Assembly (NCBI GenBank): GCA_934148015.1
Contig: CAKPCU010000002.1
Location: 1 to 64,000 of the forward strand
Reading direction: 5' to 3'
Source: an uncultured Bacilli bacterium
GTDB taxonomy: Bacteria > Bacillota_I > Bacilli_A > RF39 > UBA660
Length of the DNA: 64,000 nucleotides
This document shows, in pieces, positions 53,416-63,023 of the stretch; position 1 is the first letter of the stretch; each line of letters opens with the position of its first letter. The notes under the pieces are model-generated. The model did no database searches, had not been told where the DNA came from, and saw only the letters and a program-made list of their open reading frames with translations. A program made the position numbers and the translations under genes.

Positions 53416-53922
53416 TTATTTTTTTGTTCCACATTTAGTAAACTGATTAATTTTTCCATTTTCATCAAACAAACTTAAATATAACTTAGTCATATAAAAC
53501 GTATAAGATTTATTTTCACCAATATCTTCTTCCCAATCACTACTTTTATTAATATTTAACTTGCTAAAATCATAAGTATTAATTGTTTTTTGTCCTTCTT
53601 TAGTAGCATATACACTATAAATCAAATCATTATTTTCCATATGAACCAATACGTACATTTTATCAATATTTTCGTTTTTTTCATCTAATTGATAATCATA
53701 CATACAATAATCACTATTATTAATTACATTGTCAGCTTTTATATTTTCTACCTGTCTTGACACACTAGTAAAAAATGCTTTTTCTTTTGCAATTTTAACC
53801 TGCTTTATAATATTTGGTATCGTAAAAGTTAATAATATTCCAAGTATTACTATAACAGCAAGTATTTCTATAAGTGTAAATCCACGACGTTTTTTCTTTA
53901 ATTTCTTTTTTGTTTTATCCAT
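53416..53922 (-). CDS. Type IV prepilin-like protein
   Basis: This 168-residue protein has a long basic leader (KKKLKKKRRG) followed by the class III signal GFTLIEILAVIVILGILL; cleavage should fall after Gly14 and the conserved Glu is at 19. A globular C-terminal part has two cysteines (SDYCMYDYQL and QFTKCG). Such pseudopilins act in type IV pili or in the competence pilus. No assembly genes are in the window. It precedes the secreted lipase gene, suggesting the two are made together. Confidence 0.85.
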   Translation of the reverse strand: MDKTKKKLKKKRRGFTLIEILAVIVILGILLTFTIPNIIKQVKIAKEKAFFTSVSRQVENIKADNVINNSDYCMYDYQLDEKNENIDKMYVLVHMENNDLIYSVYATKEGQKTINTYDFSKLNINKSSDWEEDIGENKSYTFYMTKLYLSLFDENGKINQFTKCGTKK

Positions 53923-54018
53923 ACTTCCTCCTATCCTTTAAATTAATTATACTGTTGTTCGTAGAATTAGTCAATAAATTAAATTGTTATTTAAGCACTT
54001 ATTTTGCTTGTGGAAAAC

Positions 54019-56886
54019 TCATACTTTTCTTATTTCAAATGCAACTATCTGCATTTTAGAAAATCTTTTTTCCACTTTACCAGTTAATAGATAAACACAT
54101 GGTATATCAATATTAAAATATTTTTCATAAATTTTAGGAAACAATACAACGTCTATTTTACCAAAAGAATCACTAGCTTCTATAAACATCATTCTTTCAT
54201 TATTCTTCGTAGTTATTTCTCTTCTTCTTTCAAAATATAATACTATTTTTATATTCTTATCAAAATAATTATCTATGTTTTTAGTAGTTATACTATTATC
54301 ATTTATATATTTATTAGTTGGATGATTACTTATATAATAGCCATATATCATAAACTCATACTCTGATAATTTATTATTTTCATACTCATCATATAATTTT
54401 ATCTCTGGTTCAATTATTATGTTATCTTCCAAATCAGATGAGATATCAGCATAATTAATAATAGCTTCCATATTTTCTATTAAAGTTCTTTTGTTATAAC
54501 CAAACTCATCTAAAGAACCAGATAAAATAATATTTCTAATTACGTCTTTACCTAACTTATAGTTTCTTTTAACAAAATCTATATATGACTTATATGTACC
54601 ATTATCACATCTTTCATTTACAATTCTATTAGATGATAAAACACCTATATCTTTAATAATAGAAAATGGAGATAAAATATTATTATCTTTAACTTCATAA
54701 TAAGACGTAGATAAATTTATACTAGGTTTTAATACATTAATATTAAGAACTTTAGCTTCATCTATTTCTTTTTTTATCTTTTGTTTATTACCTATAGAAT
54801 TATTTAACATCTCACACATAAATACTAAAGGATAATGTACCTTTAAATAAGCTATTTTATAACCTATAATAGCATAACTAACAGAATGTGCTTTATTAAA
54901 TCCATAATTAGCAAACTTCTCTATTAAATCATAAACTTCCATAGCTTCTTTTTTGCTATACCCATTATTTATACTACCTAAAATAAAATCATTTCTATAA
55001 GAAAGAAGTAAGTCTTCCTTTTTCTTACTCATCGCTCTTCTTAACATATCAGCTTTCGCATAAGAAAAAGATGCCATAGAAGATGCAATTTGCATTATCT
55101 GTTCCTGATAAATAATTATTCCATACGTACTTTTTAATATACTTTCTAATTTTTCATTAATATAAGTAGTTTTTTCCTTTCCATTTCTTCTTTTAATATA
55201 TAAAGGTATATTATCTATTGGTCCAGGTCTAAAAAGTGCTACAGCATCAATTAAATCATTTATATTAGTAGGTTTTAAGTCAGTTATAAACTTTTTCATA
55301 CCATTAGATTCAAACTGAAATATGCCATCTAATAATCCAAGAGAAAATAACTCATATGTTTTTTTATCATCAAGTGGTATATCATTAAAAGAAATACCTA
55401 CTTTTTTAATAATACTATCTACTAAACTTAAATTTTTAAGAGATAAAAAATCCATCTTAAGAAGACCTAAATCCTCTATATAATTCATAGTATAACCACA
55501 TAAATAATTACCAGAAGAATCAGTTAAAAGAGGTACATAATTTCTTAAGGTTTTACTAGATATAATAACACCTGCTGCATGAATAGAAGTATGTCTTTTA
55601 ATACCTTCTAAATGAAGTGCTATGTCATATAATTTTCTTAACTCTTCATCACTATTTAATATTTTTCTAACACTAATATTATCTAATTCTTTTTTTAAAG
55701 TACTCTTATCATCAAAACTCTTAACTAAATTATCTATTTTATAACTACTAACATTAAGTATTCTAGCTAAATCCCTTATTACTTGCTTTGCAAGTAAATT
55801 AGAAAAAGTAACTATTTGACAAACTTTATCCTTACCATATTTATTTGTAACATAATCTATAACCTGATCTCTTTTATCAGCGTCAAAATCAATATCAATA
55901 TCAGGCATAGTAACCCTATCTGGATTTAAAAAGCGTTCAAAAAGTAAATCATACTTTAAAGGATCAATATCAGTTATACCAAGACTATAAGATACCAAAG
56001 AAGATGCAGCAGACCCCCTACCAGGTCCAACTAAAATATCATGTCTTTTAGCATACTTAACATAGTCCCATACTACTAAAAAATAATTACTAAAACCCAT
56101 TTTTATAATAATATTAAGTTCATGTTTTAATCTATCAATATAATCTTTAGTAACATTATCATTTAATCTTTTCTTAAGACCAATAATACATAAATCTGTT
56201 AAATATTTATTATAATTAAAATTATCATCACTATTATAAACTGGTAGTAGAAAATTATTTTTAGGTATTACTAAATCTATTTTATTTAGAAAAAACATAG
56301 TTGTTTTTGTAAACTCAATAGGCACGTTACCCTCTAGAGTAACACTTGATTCAAAGTCATAAGTATTATCATCTATTTTATATAGAAAAGGTAAATACTT
56401 TTCATAAGATTTATCTAATGTTAAATACTTTTTAATATATACTTTATCTACATCAATTAAGTCATATTCTTCTTTAGAAGAAAACCCAATAAATACATCA
56501 GATGAGTACTTTTTTATTTCATTAAAATACCCTTTATAACAAAAAGGAATAACTACAATTATATCACTTAAAAACTCATATAATTTTTTCAAATTAAGTA
56601 ATCCTTCATTTTTTAAAGTATTTATATTACATAAATTTTGATATCCTTTATAATTTTTAGCATAAAGTAAAAGAGTATAATCTAAATTAACTTCAAGTCC
56701 TATAATAGGTTTAATATTATTTTCCCTGCACTTTTTATAAAACTCCATAGTTCCATATAAATCATCATCACATAATGCACAAGCTTTAATATCATAACTA
56801 ATTAACTTTTCAATTAAATCATCTATTTTAATTAAACTTTTTAAAATAGAATAATCACTTTTAACATATAAAGGAACATAATTCAT
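54019..56886 (-). CDS. dnaE: DNA polymerase III alpha subunit, DnaE type, short
   Basis: The 955-residue C-family polymerase has the catalytic Asp motif PDIDIDFDADKRDQVI, plus GPGRGSAASSLVSY and KRHTSIHAAGVIIS. The N-terminal PHP domain reads YVPLYVKSDYSILKSL, where active PHP domains have HxH near the start, so metal sites seem lost. The chain is about 150-200 residues shorter than standard DnaE. It has no exonuclease insert, so it is not PolC. The C-terminal OB domain seems compact. Confidence 0.92.
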   Translation of the reverse strand: MNYVPLYVKSDYSILKSLIKIDDLIEKLISYDIKACALCDDDLYGTMEFYKKCRENNIKPIIGLEVNLDYTLLLYAKNYKGYQNLCNINTLKNEGLLNLKKLYEFLSDIIVVIPFCYKGYFNEIKKYSSDVFIGFSSKEEYDLIDVDKVYIKKYLTLDKSYEKYLPFLYKIDDNTYDFESSVTLEGNVPIEFTKTTMFFLNKIDLVIPKNNFLLPVYNSDDNFNYNKYLTDLCIIGLKKRLNDNVTKDYIDRLKHELNIIIKMGFSNYFLVVWDYVKYAKRHDILVGPGRGSAASSLVSYSLGITDIDPLKYDLLFERFLNPDRVTMPDIDIDFDADKRDQVIDYVTNKYGKDKVCQIVTFSNLLAKQVIRDLARILNVSSYKIDNLVKSFDDKSTLKKELDNISVRKILNSDEELRKLYDIALHLEGIKRHTSIHAAGVIISSKTLRNYVPLLTDSSGNYLCGYTMNYIEDLGLLKMDFLSLKNLSLVDSIIKKVGISFNDIPLDDKKTYELFSLGLLDGIFQFESNGMKKFITDLKPTNINDLIDAVALFRPGPIDNIPLYIKRRNGKEKTTYINEKLESILKSTYGIIIYQEQIMQIASSMASFSYAKADMLRRAMSKKKEDLLLSYRNDFILGSINNGYSKKEAMEVYDLIEKFANYGFNKAHSVSYAIIGYKIAYLKVHYPLVFMCEMLNNSIGNKQKIKKEIDEAKVLNINVLKPSINLSTSYYEVKDNNILSPFSIIKDIGVLSSNRIVNERCDNGTYKSYIDFVKRNYKLGKDVIRNIILSGSLDEFGYNKRTLIENMEAIINYADISSDLEDNIIIEPEIKLYDEYENNKLSEYEFMIYGYYISNHPTNKYINDNSITTKNIDNYFDKNIKIVLYFERRREITTKNNERMMFIEASDSFGKIDVVLFPKIYEKYFNIDIPCVYLLTGKVEKRFSKMQIVAFEIRKV

Positions 56887-57011
56887 AAGTTATACCCTCC
56901 TTCATTTATTATTTTACTACAAAAAGCTTAATTTTTAAATTTTAATTTGACTATTTTATGATAATATGTTAAAGTTATTAAGCAAACACGCACTTTAAGG
57001 AGGAATTAAAC

Positions 57012-57182
57012 ATGGCTAAAAATGTATCTAGTAAGAAACCATTATTTGGAAATAGTCGTTCACATGCACTAAATGCAACTAGAAAAAAACAAAAGGTTAA
57101 TTTACAAAATGTAACTTTAAATGGAGTTAAAGTTGTAATGAGTGCAAAAGAAGCTAAAAAGTTTAGAAAAAATAATGCATAA
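57012..57182 (+). CDS. rpmB: 50S ribosomal protein L28, cysteine-free
   Basis: The 56-residue protein matches L28: FGNSRSHALNATRKKQKVNL is the conserved core. The usual CxxC zinc pairs are missing, as in zinc-free paralogues. An AAGGAGG site precedes the ATG and a terminator follows at 57188-57209. It is monocistronic on the plus strand between dnaE and the second prepilin gene. Confidence 0.92.
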   Translation: MAKNVSSKKPLFGNSRSHALNATRKKQKVNLQNVTLNGVKVVMSAKEAKKFRKNNA

Positions 57183-57187
57183 TAAAA

Positions 57188-57209
57188 CTACCAAGAACGG
57201 TAGCTTTTT
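57188..57209 (+). terminator. Terminator of rpmB
   Basis: CTACC/GGTAG is followed by CTTTTTT, 6 bp past the stop. Confidence 0.8.
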
Positions 57210-58174
57210 TATTTAAAAACTAAACGATCACCTAACGTATCAACCTGATAATAAATTCCATCTTCATCATCAAAATAACCAACGTAAAATTGATCTGCAC
57301 TTTTTCCAAATGCTAACACTATATTGTTTGAAATTAAAACATCATCAAATGAAACTAATGTTTTTAAAGCGTTTAAACTTAAACTTTCAGTCATGCTTTT
57401 AGGTTTTAAAATTTTATTATTTTTATTATTCTTTTTTATAGTATTCACGATATATTTAGCCACCAAATACTTCATGTTACCGTTATTACCATTAGCTATC
57501 GTATCAGATTTTAAAGTCTCACCCTCATAATATAAATAACAATTACTATCAACGTTTTCAAATCCCGATTCTTTTTTAAGTTCTTCTTTTTCATTTTTTG
57601 CTAATGACATTACTAGTACACCTTTATTTTCATTAACCTCATATAATTTTCGTATTCTTTCACCAATAGTATTATATTTTGTATAAGTATTGCTGCCAAT
57701 TGTAACCTCTAGATTTTCTTTGTTAAACAAAAAATCTTCTGAAGTCGAATCAGCTAAAGTAAGTTTTTCATTTAATGTAGAATTTAAACTTAGATAAAAT
57801 TTATCTGTAGAAAATCCATCAGCACTTACATTTGTATCTTTCGTGCAACTATTATCTGTACAAGTAATTACAAAAATATTAGCATTATCACTACCTTGAT
57901 GTTCTTTTCCAGTATTAGGATCAGTAAAATTACCCTCTAAATAACCTTCATCAACTAAAGTTTTTGTACTTACAAAATAAACATTATTAGTAGACATATA
58001 AGCTTTAGCTATTTCTATTATTTCTTCTGCAGCTTGCACTTTTACCTTTTCTTTTGAAGTCTTAACATATTTAGTAACCCCAATAGAAACTAATGTGATT
58101 AAAATACCAACTATTACTATTACTGCTAATAACTCTATTAATGTAAAACCTTTACTTTTTTTCACCTTTATCAC
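57209..58174 (-). CDS. Large type IV prepilin-like protein
   Basis: This 321-residue protein has the leader MIKVKKSKG and the class III signal GFTLIELLAVIVIVGILI, with cleavage after Gly9 and Glu near residue 14. The mature part is long for a pilin. It has a strand-rich domain with a Cys pair (VITCTDNSCTKDTN) and repeated Asp/Asn-rich loops, ending in DGIYYQVDTLGDRLVF. It may be a minor pilin or pseudopilin adhesin. No neighbour explains it; it stands alone between rpmB and dut. Confidence 0.8.
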   Translation of the reverse strand: MIKVKKSKGFTLIELLAVIVIVGILITLVSIGVTKYVKTSKEKVKVQAAEEIIEIAKAYMSTNNVYFVSTKTLVDEGYLEGNFTDPNTGKEHQGSDNANIFVITCTDNSCTKDTNVSADGFSTDKFYLSLNSTLNEKLTLADSTSEDFLFNKENLEVTIGSNTYTKYNTIGERIRKLYEVNENKGVLVMSLAKNEKEELKKESGFENVDSNCYLYYEGETLKSDTIANGNNGNMKYLVAKYIVNTIKKNNKNNKILKPKSMTESLSLNALKTLVSFDDVLISNNIVLAFGKSADQFYVGYFDDEDGIYYQVDTLGDRLVFK

Positions 58175-58228
58175 CTATCCTATATTAATATTAACATTAT
58201 GATATAAATTAGTCAATTTATTAATAAC

Positions 58229-58255
58229 AAAAAAAGAAAAGCATTCATGCATTTC
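58229..58255 (-). terminator. Terminator of the nrdD-nrdG-dut unit
   Basis: GAAAAGCAT/ATGCATTTC pairs with one mismatch. On the minus strand seven or more T residues follow. It is just past the dut stop. Confidence 0.65.
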
Positions 58256-58258
58256 TTA

Positions 58259-58705
58259 CTACTTACTACCAGTAGATCCAAAGCCTGCTTCTCCTCTTTT
58301 AGTATCATCTAATTCATTTACTTCTTTAAATACAGCTTTTAAATAAGGCATTATAACTAATTGTGCAATTCTCTCTTGCGGTTCAATTTGTCTTACCTCA
58401 TTTGAATGGTTATGAAGTGCAACCATTACCTCTCCTCTATAATCAGAATCTACAACTCCTACTTTATTAGCTGGTGCTAATCCTTTTTTAGAAGCTAAGC
58501 CACTTCTTGCAAATATAAAAGAAGCATATCCGATAGGCGTTTCTATAGCAATACCTGTTTTAATTAATTTAGTTTCTCCTGGATTTAATACTTCTGCACT
58601 TTCTATGCAAGCATATAAATCACAACCAGCTGCATATTCTGTACCATAAGTTGGTATAGTAGCTTTTTCATTTACTTTTTTTAATTTTATTTCTTGTGTT
58701 AACAT
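58259..58705 (-). CDS. dut: dUTP diphosphatase
   Basis: This 148-residue trimeric-type dUTPase has all five motifs: EYAAGCDLYA, ARSGLASKKGL, GVVDSDYRGEV, ERIAQLVI and RGEAGFGSTGSK at the C-terminus. It converts dUTP to dUMP, limiting uracil in DNA and feeding dTMP synthesis. The gene starts 2 bp after nrdG, so deoxynucleotide production and dUTP removal are coupled. Confidence 0.96.
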   Translation of the reverse strand: MLTQEIKLKKVNEKATIPTYGTEYAAGCDLYACIESAEVLNPGETKLIKTGIAIETPIGYASFIFARSGLASKKGLAPANKVGVVDSDYRGEVMVALHNHSNEVRQIEPQERIAQLVIMPYLKAVFKEVNELDDTKRGEAGFGSTGSK

Positions 58706-58707
58706 AT

Positions 58708-59220
58708 TTATACTCCTACTAATTCTTTTTCTTTTAATAGTACTATTTTATTATTTTTAAGTGTTTTTTTAACATCTATTACTCTTTGATTAGAAGATCC
58801 TTTCCATTTTAATGTAAAGTCATGTAATTCATCTTCATATCTTCCATCTACTAATACATCTATATAATTTAGTACTTCTTTATCTTTTAAGTCTCTATCA
58901 AATAAGAAACCACTCCATACCCATATTGTCTTATCTGGGTATATTTCTTTAAATTTTTTAGCTAGTTTAGTAGTGCCTTTAATATTATTAGGATGCATAG
59001 GTTCTCCTCCTAATATAGAAAGTCCCTTTATATAATCATTATTTGCTAAATCAATTATTTTATCTATAGTCTCATCAGTAAATTCTGTTCCACTTTTAAA
59101 ATCCCATGTCTCAGGGTTAAAGCAATTCTTGCAATGAAATGAACAACCTTGCATAAAAATTGAAACTCTAACACCTGGTCCATTAGATATATCCATTTTT
59201 CTTATTTTATTATATCTCAT
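58708..59220 (-). CDS. nrdG: Anaerobic ribonucleotide reductase activating protein
   Basis: The 170-residue radical-SAM enzyme has the cluster motif CSFHCKNC (CxxxCxxC) at about 27-34, with the SAM-binding segment ILGGEPM. NrdG makes the glycyl radical on NrdD. It begins 3 bp after nrdD ends, as usual for this pair. Confidence 0.96.
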   Translation of the reverse strand: MRYNKIRKMDISNGPGVRVSIFMQGCSFHCKNCFNPETWDFKSGTEFTDETIDKIIDLANNDYIKGLSILGGEPMHPNNIKGTTKLAKKFKEIYPDKTIWVWSGFLFDRDLKDKEVLNYIDVLVDGRYEDELHDFTLKWKGSSNQRVIDVKKTLKNNKIVLLKEKELVGV

Positions 59221-59223
59221 ATA

Positions 59224-61377
59224 TTACGCATCCTTATTATCTATATGTATTACTCTTTCTTTTATTTCTTGTGTTCTTCCTTTATTCCAGAAGTTAGTTC
59301 CTATGTATCCACAAGTTCTTCTTGCAACATTTAATTTATCATGATCTCTATTACCACAATTTGGACAATACCATTCTAAATCATCATCTAAAAGTATTTC
59401 ACCTTCATAACCACATTCTTGGCAGTAATCAGACTTTGTATTTAACTCAGCATACATAATGTTATCATAAATAAATTTAATAACTTCCATAACAGCATCT
59501 AAGTTATTAGTTAAGTTAGGTGTTTCTATGTAACTTATAGCACCACCTGGTGAAAGAGTTTGAAATTCACTTTCTAATTTTAACTTAGTAAATGCATCTA
59601 TCTCTTCAAATACAGGTACATGATATGAGTTTGTAATATAATCTCTATCTGTAATTCCTTTAATTTTACCAAAACGTTCTCTTAAACACTTAGCAAATTT
59701 ATAAGTAGTTGATTCTATTGGCGTACCATAAACACTATAATCAATATCCTCTTCAGACTTCCACTTAGCACACATATCATTTAACTTTCTCATAACTTCA
59801 AGGCCAAATTCTTTACCCTTACCATTATCTGTGTGAGAATGACCTGTCATAAATTTAACACATTCATAAAGTCCAGCATAACCAAGTGATATAGTTGAAT
59901 ATCCATGATGTAATAATTCATGAATACTTTCTCCCTTACCTAATCTTGCAAGTGCTCCATGTTGCCATAAAATAGGTGCAACATCACTAGTTACTTTAGA
60001 TAATCTTTTATGTCTTGCTTGTAATGCTCTATGACATAACTCTAATCTTTCATCCATAAGATGCCAGAATAATTCCATATCTTTATCAGCTGATAAGGCA
60101 ACATCAACTAAATTTATTGTAACAACACCTTGATTAAATCTACCATAATATTTAGGTTTACCATCAGAATCTACATAAGGAGTCAAAAATGATCTGCATC
60201 CCATACAAGGATAACATTGTCCATTACCATTTTTATCTATCTTTAATTGTTTCATTATCTTTTCAGATATATAATCTGGAACCATACGTTTTGCAGTACA
60301 TTTAGCTGCTAATTCTGTTAAATAATAATACTTACTATTTTTATGAATATTATCTTCTTCTAGTACGTATAAAAGTTTAGGAAAAGCTGGAGTTATATAA
60401 ACACCTTTTTCGTTCTTCATACCCATAATTCTTTGTTTTAAAACTTCCTCAATAATCATTGCAAGCTCTTCTTTATATTCTTCTGTTTCTCCTAAATATA
60501 AGCATACAGATAAAAATGGAGCTTGACCATTAGTTGTAGTCATAGAATTAATTTGATATTGAAATGTTTGTACACCATCAGTTATTTCTTTAGCTAAATC
60601 TTCTTTAGCATATTTTTCACAATCTTCTAATTTAAATTTTCTTTTTTTATATTTATCTAAAAAACGTTTATAACTTTCTCTAACAAAAGGTGCTAAATGT
60701 GTCATTGTAATAGTTGCACCACCATACTGACTTGAATTAACTGCAGTAATTAATTGTGTTGCAATAGTCATAGCAGTTAAAAAACGATGAGGCTTTTCTA
60801 TCATAACACCATTTATATTAGTTCCATTTTCAAGCATATCTTCTAAGTTTATTAAATCACAATTATGAAGTGCATTTTGTGCAAAATAATCCATATCATG
60901 AAAATGTATTATACCTTCATCATGTGCCTTTACAATGTCTTCAGGAAGTAAAAATCTTCTTGATATATCAGTAGATGTAATACCTGCTATATAATCTCTT
61001 TGAGTAGTAACTACTTTAGCATTCTTATTAGAATTTTCAGTATTCCAATAATCACTTTCACCATCTATTAATTCTTTAATAGAAAGGTCTGTTGTATTAC
61101 TTTTTCTAACTAATTCTCTTGTGTATCTATAAGTAATATATTCTTTAGCTAAAGCAAACTTATTTAAAGACATTAATCTCATTTCTATAATATCTTGAAT
61201 GTCTTCAACAAGCATTCTTTTTTTCTTTAATCCTTCTATATATTTAATAATATTTTTAATTTGAATATCAGTTACTCTATCTTCTTCACTAACTTCACTA
61301 TTGGCCTTTGAAATAGCTCTTTCAATCTTTTCTGGACAATAATCTACTATATGTCCATCTCTTTTAATTATTTTCAT
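59224..61377 (-). CDS. nrdD: Anaerobic ribonucleoside-triphosphate reductase
   Basis: The 717-residue protein has an N-terminal ATP-cone (KIIKRDGHIVDYCPEKIERA), the catalytic barrel with LINLEDMLENGTNINGV and SSQYGGATITM, a zinc site near the end (CQECG then CPNCG), and the glycyl-radical loop RRTCGYIGTNFWNKGR. It reduces NTPs under anaerobic conditions. A Crp/Fnr-type gene is divergent, with a palindrome between, suggesting oxygen- or nucleotide-linked control. No aerobic reductase is in the window. Confidence 0.97.
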   Translation of the reverse strand: MKIIKRDGHIVDYCPEKIERAISKANSEVSEEDRVTDIQIKNIIKYIEGLKKKRMLVEDIQDIIEMRLMSLNKFALAKEYITYRYTRELVRKSNTTDLSIKELIDGESDYWNTENSNKNAKVVTTQRDYIAGITSTDISRRFLLPEDIVKAHDEGIIHFHDMDYFAQNALHNCDLINLEDMLENGTNINGVMIEKPHRFLTAMTIATQLITAVNSSQYGGATITMTHLAPFVRESYKRFLDKYKKRKFKLEDCEKYAKEDLAKEITDGVQTFQYQINSMTTTNGQAPFLSVCLYLGETEEYKEELAMIIEEVLKQRIMGMKNEKGVYITPAFPKLLYVLEEDNIHKNSKYYYLTELAAKCTAKRMVPDYISEKIMKQLKIDKNGNGQCYPCMGCRSFLTPYVDSDGKPKYYGRFNQGVVTINLVDVALSADKDMELFWHLMDERLELCHRALQARHKRLSKVTSDVAPILWQHGALARLGKGESIHELLHHGYSTISLGYAGLYECVKFMTGHSHTDNGKGKEFGLEVMRKLNDMCAKWKSEEDIDYSVYGTPIESTTYKFAKCLRERFGKIKGITDRDYITNSYHVPVFEEIDAFTKLKLESEFQTLSPGGAISYIETPNLTNNLDAVMEVIKFIYDNIMYAELNTKSDYCQECGYEGEILLDDDLEWYCPNCGNRDHDKLNVARRTCGYIGTNFWNKGRTQEIKERVIHIDNKDA

Positions 61378-61439
61378 ATTTTAACTCCTGTATTTTTATT
61401 TTTACAATACAAATATAGCACAAACAAATTAATATAGAC

Positions 61440-61455
61440 TGTTGCAATTGCAACA
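61440..61455. promoter_or_regulatory. 16-bp palindromic operator between nrdD and the Crp/Fnr gene
   Basis: TGTTGCAATTGCAACA is a perfect palindrome. It overlaps a candidate -35 box of the regulator gene. It is a good candidate binding site for the divergent Crp/Fnr protein. Confidence 0.7.
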
Positions 61456-61476
61456 TTTTAAAAAAAATGATATTAT
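61448..61476 (+). promoter_or_regulatory. Promoter of the Crp/Fnr regulator gene
   Basis: TTGCAA (61448-61453), a 17-bp spacer and TATTAT (61471-61476), then AAGAGGTG before the ATG at 61497. The palindromic operator covers the -35 box. Confidence 0.65.
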
Positions 61477-61496
61477 TTTATTAAGAGGTGTAAAGT

Positions 61497-62123
61497 ATGA
61501 AAAATCTATTTAAAAATATTGATGAAAAAAACATAAACAAACTTCTAAAAAAGTTAGAATCTACTATTATAAATTTTAAAAAAGATAGTGTTATTCTATC
61601 AACATCTAAAAATGAAAATATAATTGGTATTATAACAAAAGGATTAATAAAAATAATTAGAACCGACTATAATGGAAATAGGACTATAATAGAAGAATTG
61701 GGTCAAAATGATATATTTAGCTCTTACATATACTCTATTAAAAATAGTGAATATGATATCGTTACAGTAGAAGATACAGAAATAATAATCATTGATTATT
61801 TAAACATAATAAATTATGATGAAAATAGTTTATATTATATACAGTTTATAAAAAACATACTAGAGATAACAAACGATAAAGTACAAGAAAAAAACAATAG
61901 AATAGAAATACTAACAAAAAAGTCAATAAGAGATAAATTATTAGAATATTTTAATCAAATATCAAAAAAAAATGGCTCTAAAAATATCTATTTGCCATTT
62001 ACTTTTACAGATTTAGCTGATTATTTATCAGTTGATAGAAGTGCTATGTCAAGAGAATTAAAAAATTTAAAAGATGAGGGATTTATTAATATAAAACAAA
62101 AAAGAATTACTTTACTTTATTAA
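61497..62123 (+). CDS. Crp/Fnr-family transcription regulator
   Basis: This 208-residue protein has an N-terminal cyclic-nucleotide-binding-like beta barrel (about 20-110, including GIITKGLIKIIRTD) and a C-terminal winged helix with recognition region FTDLADYLSVDRSAMSRELK. There are no cysteines, so it cannot hold an FNR-type Fe-S cluster. It is divergent from nrdDG, with a shared palindrome; it likely controls itself and nrdDG. Its 3' end overlaps the convergent sigma-factor gene by 12 bp. Confidence 0.88.
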   Translation: MKNLFKNIDEKNINKLLKKLESTIINFKKDSVILSTSKNENIIGIITKGLIKIIRTDYNGNRTIIEELGQNDIFSSYIYSIKNSEYDIVTVEDTEIIIIDYLNIINYDENSLYYIQFIKNILEITNDKVQEKNNRIEILTKKSIRDKLLEYFNQISKKNGSKNIYLPFTFTDLADYLSVDRSAMSRELKNLKDEGFINIKQKRITLLY

Positions 62124-63002
62124 TTCTTTTAATTCTTTTCCAAGTTCGTTATCTGAGTATTTTCTTCTTATTTTTCCAAGAGCTTTTTGTTCAATTTGTT
62201 GAACTCTTTGTCTAGTCATTCCAAGTACCTTTCCAACTTCTTTTAATGTTTTAAAAGTACCATCATCAAATCCATATCTCATTTTTATAACTTCAATTTC
62301 CATACTATTTAACCTAACTGATTTTAGCATATTATGTACTTCTTTTATCATAAGACTTTTTTCAACAACATCTTCCATAGATTCTTCTTCATATGGTATT
62401 AATTGTATAATTTCAGTATCATTTGCATCTTCACTTCTATTTCCGCCTTGAATTGTTTCATTTAAGCTAATTTTATCTTTAAAATACCTTTCTAATTTTA
62501 TTAACGTATCAATAGAAATATTTAATTCATTTGCAATTTCGTGTTTTGATGGTTCTCTTCCTAGTTTAGAAGATAATAAATTATATGCATTTTTATATTC
62601 ATACATTTGTCCATATCTAAAATTAGCTAATCTTATAGTTCTAGAATTATCTTCTGCATATCTTTTGATATGTTGTCTTATCCAAAATGTTGCATATGTT
62701 GAAAATTCTGCACCTACATTTACATCAAATTTTTCAGCAGCTTTCATAAGCCCAATATTTCCAGCTTGAATTAAATCTAAATAATCAATACCATAATGAA
62801 CGTATTTTTTTGCTATCGGTATAACTAATCTTAAATTTCTTTCAACTAATATCTTTCTTGCTTCATCTTTATTATTTAATAACATTTTATATACTTTTTC
62901 TTTTTCTTCTTTATTAAGTGGTTCCTTTAAAGAATCCAAATAAAGTCTTAAACCATCATCTTCTAAGTCTATATATTCGACTTCTTTTAATTTGCGTCCC
63001 AT
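62112..63002 (-). CDS. Sigma-70 family RNA polymerase sigma factor
   Basis: Starting at 63002 (GGGGGAATT upstream) gives 296 residues. Region 2 has ERNLRLVIPIAKKYVHYG and DLIQAGNIGLMKAAEKFD then FSTYATFWIRQHIKRY. Region 3 follows, and region 4 has TLKEVGKVLGMTRQRVQQIE. Region 1.2 is reduced to about 30 residues and there is no long region 1.1. Size and lack of 1.1 fit a primary-like or group 2 sigma factor; the household RpoD is usually 360 or more residues. Which genes it serves cannot be told. Confidence 0.85.
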   Translation of the reverse strand: MGRKLKEVEYIDLEDDGLRLYLDSLKEPLNKEEKEKVYKMLLNNKDEARKILVERNLRLVIPIAKKYVHYGIDYLDLIQAGNIGLMKAAEKFDVNVGAEFSTYATFWIRQHIKRYAEDNSRTIRLANFRYGQMYEYKNAYNLLSSKLGREPSKHEIANELNISIDTLIKLERYFKDKISLNETIQGGNRSEDANDTEIIQLIPYEEESMEDVVEKSLMIKEVHNMLKSVRLNSMEIEVIKMRYGFDDGTFKTLKEVGKVLGMTRQRVQQIEQKALGKIRRKYSDNELGKELKELIK

Positions 63003-63023
63003 ATAAAATTCCCCCAATATATT

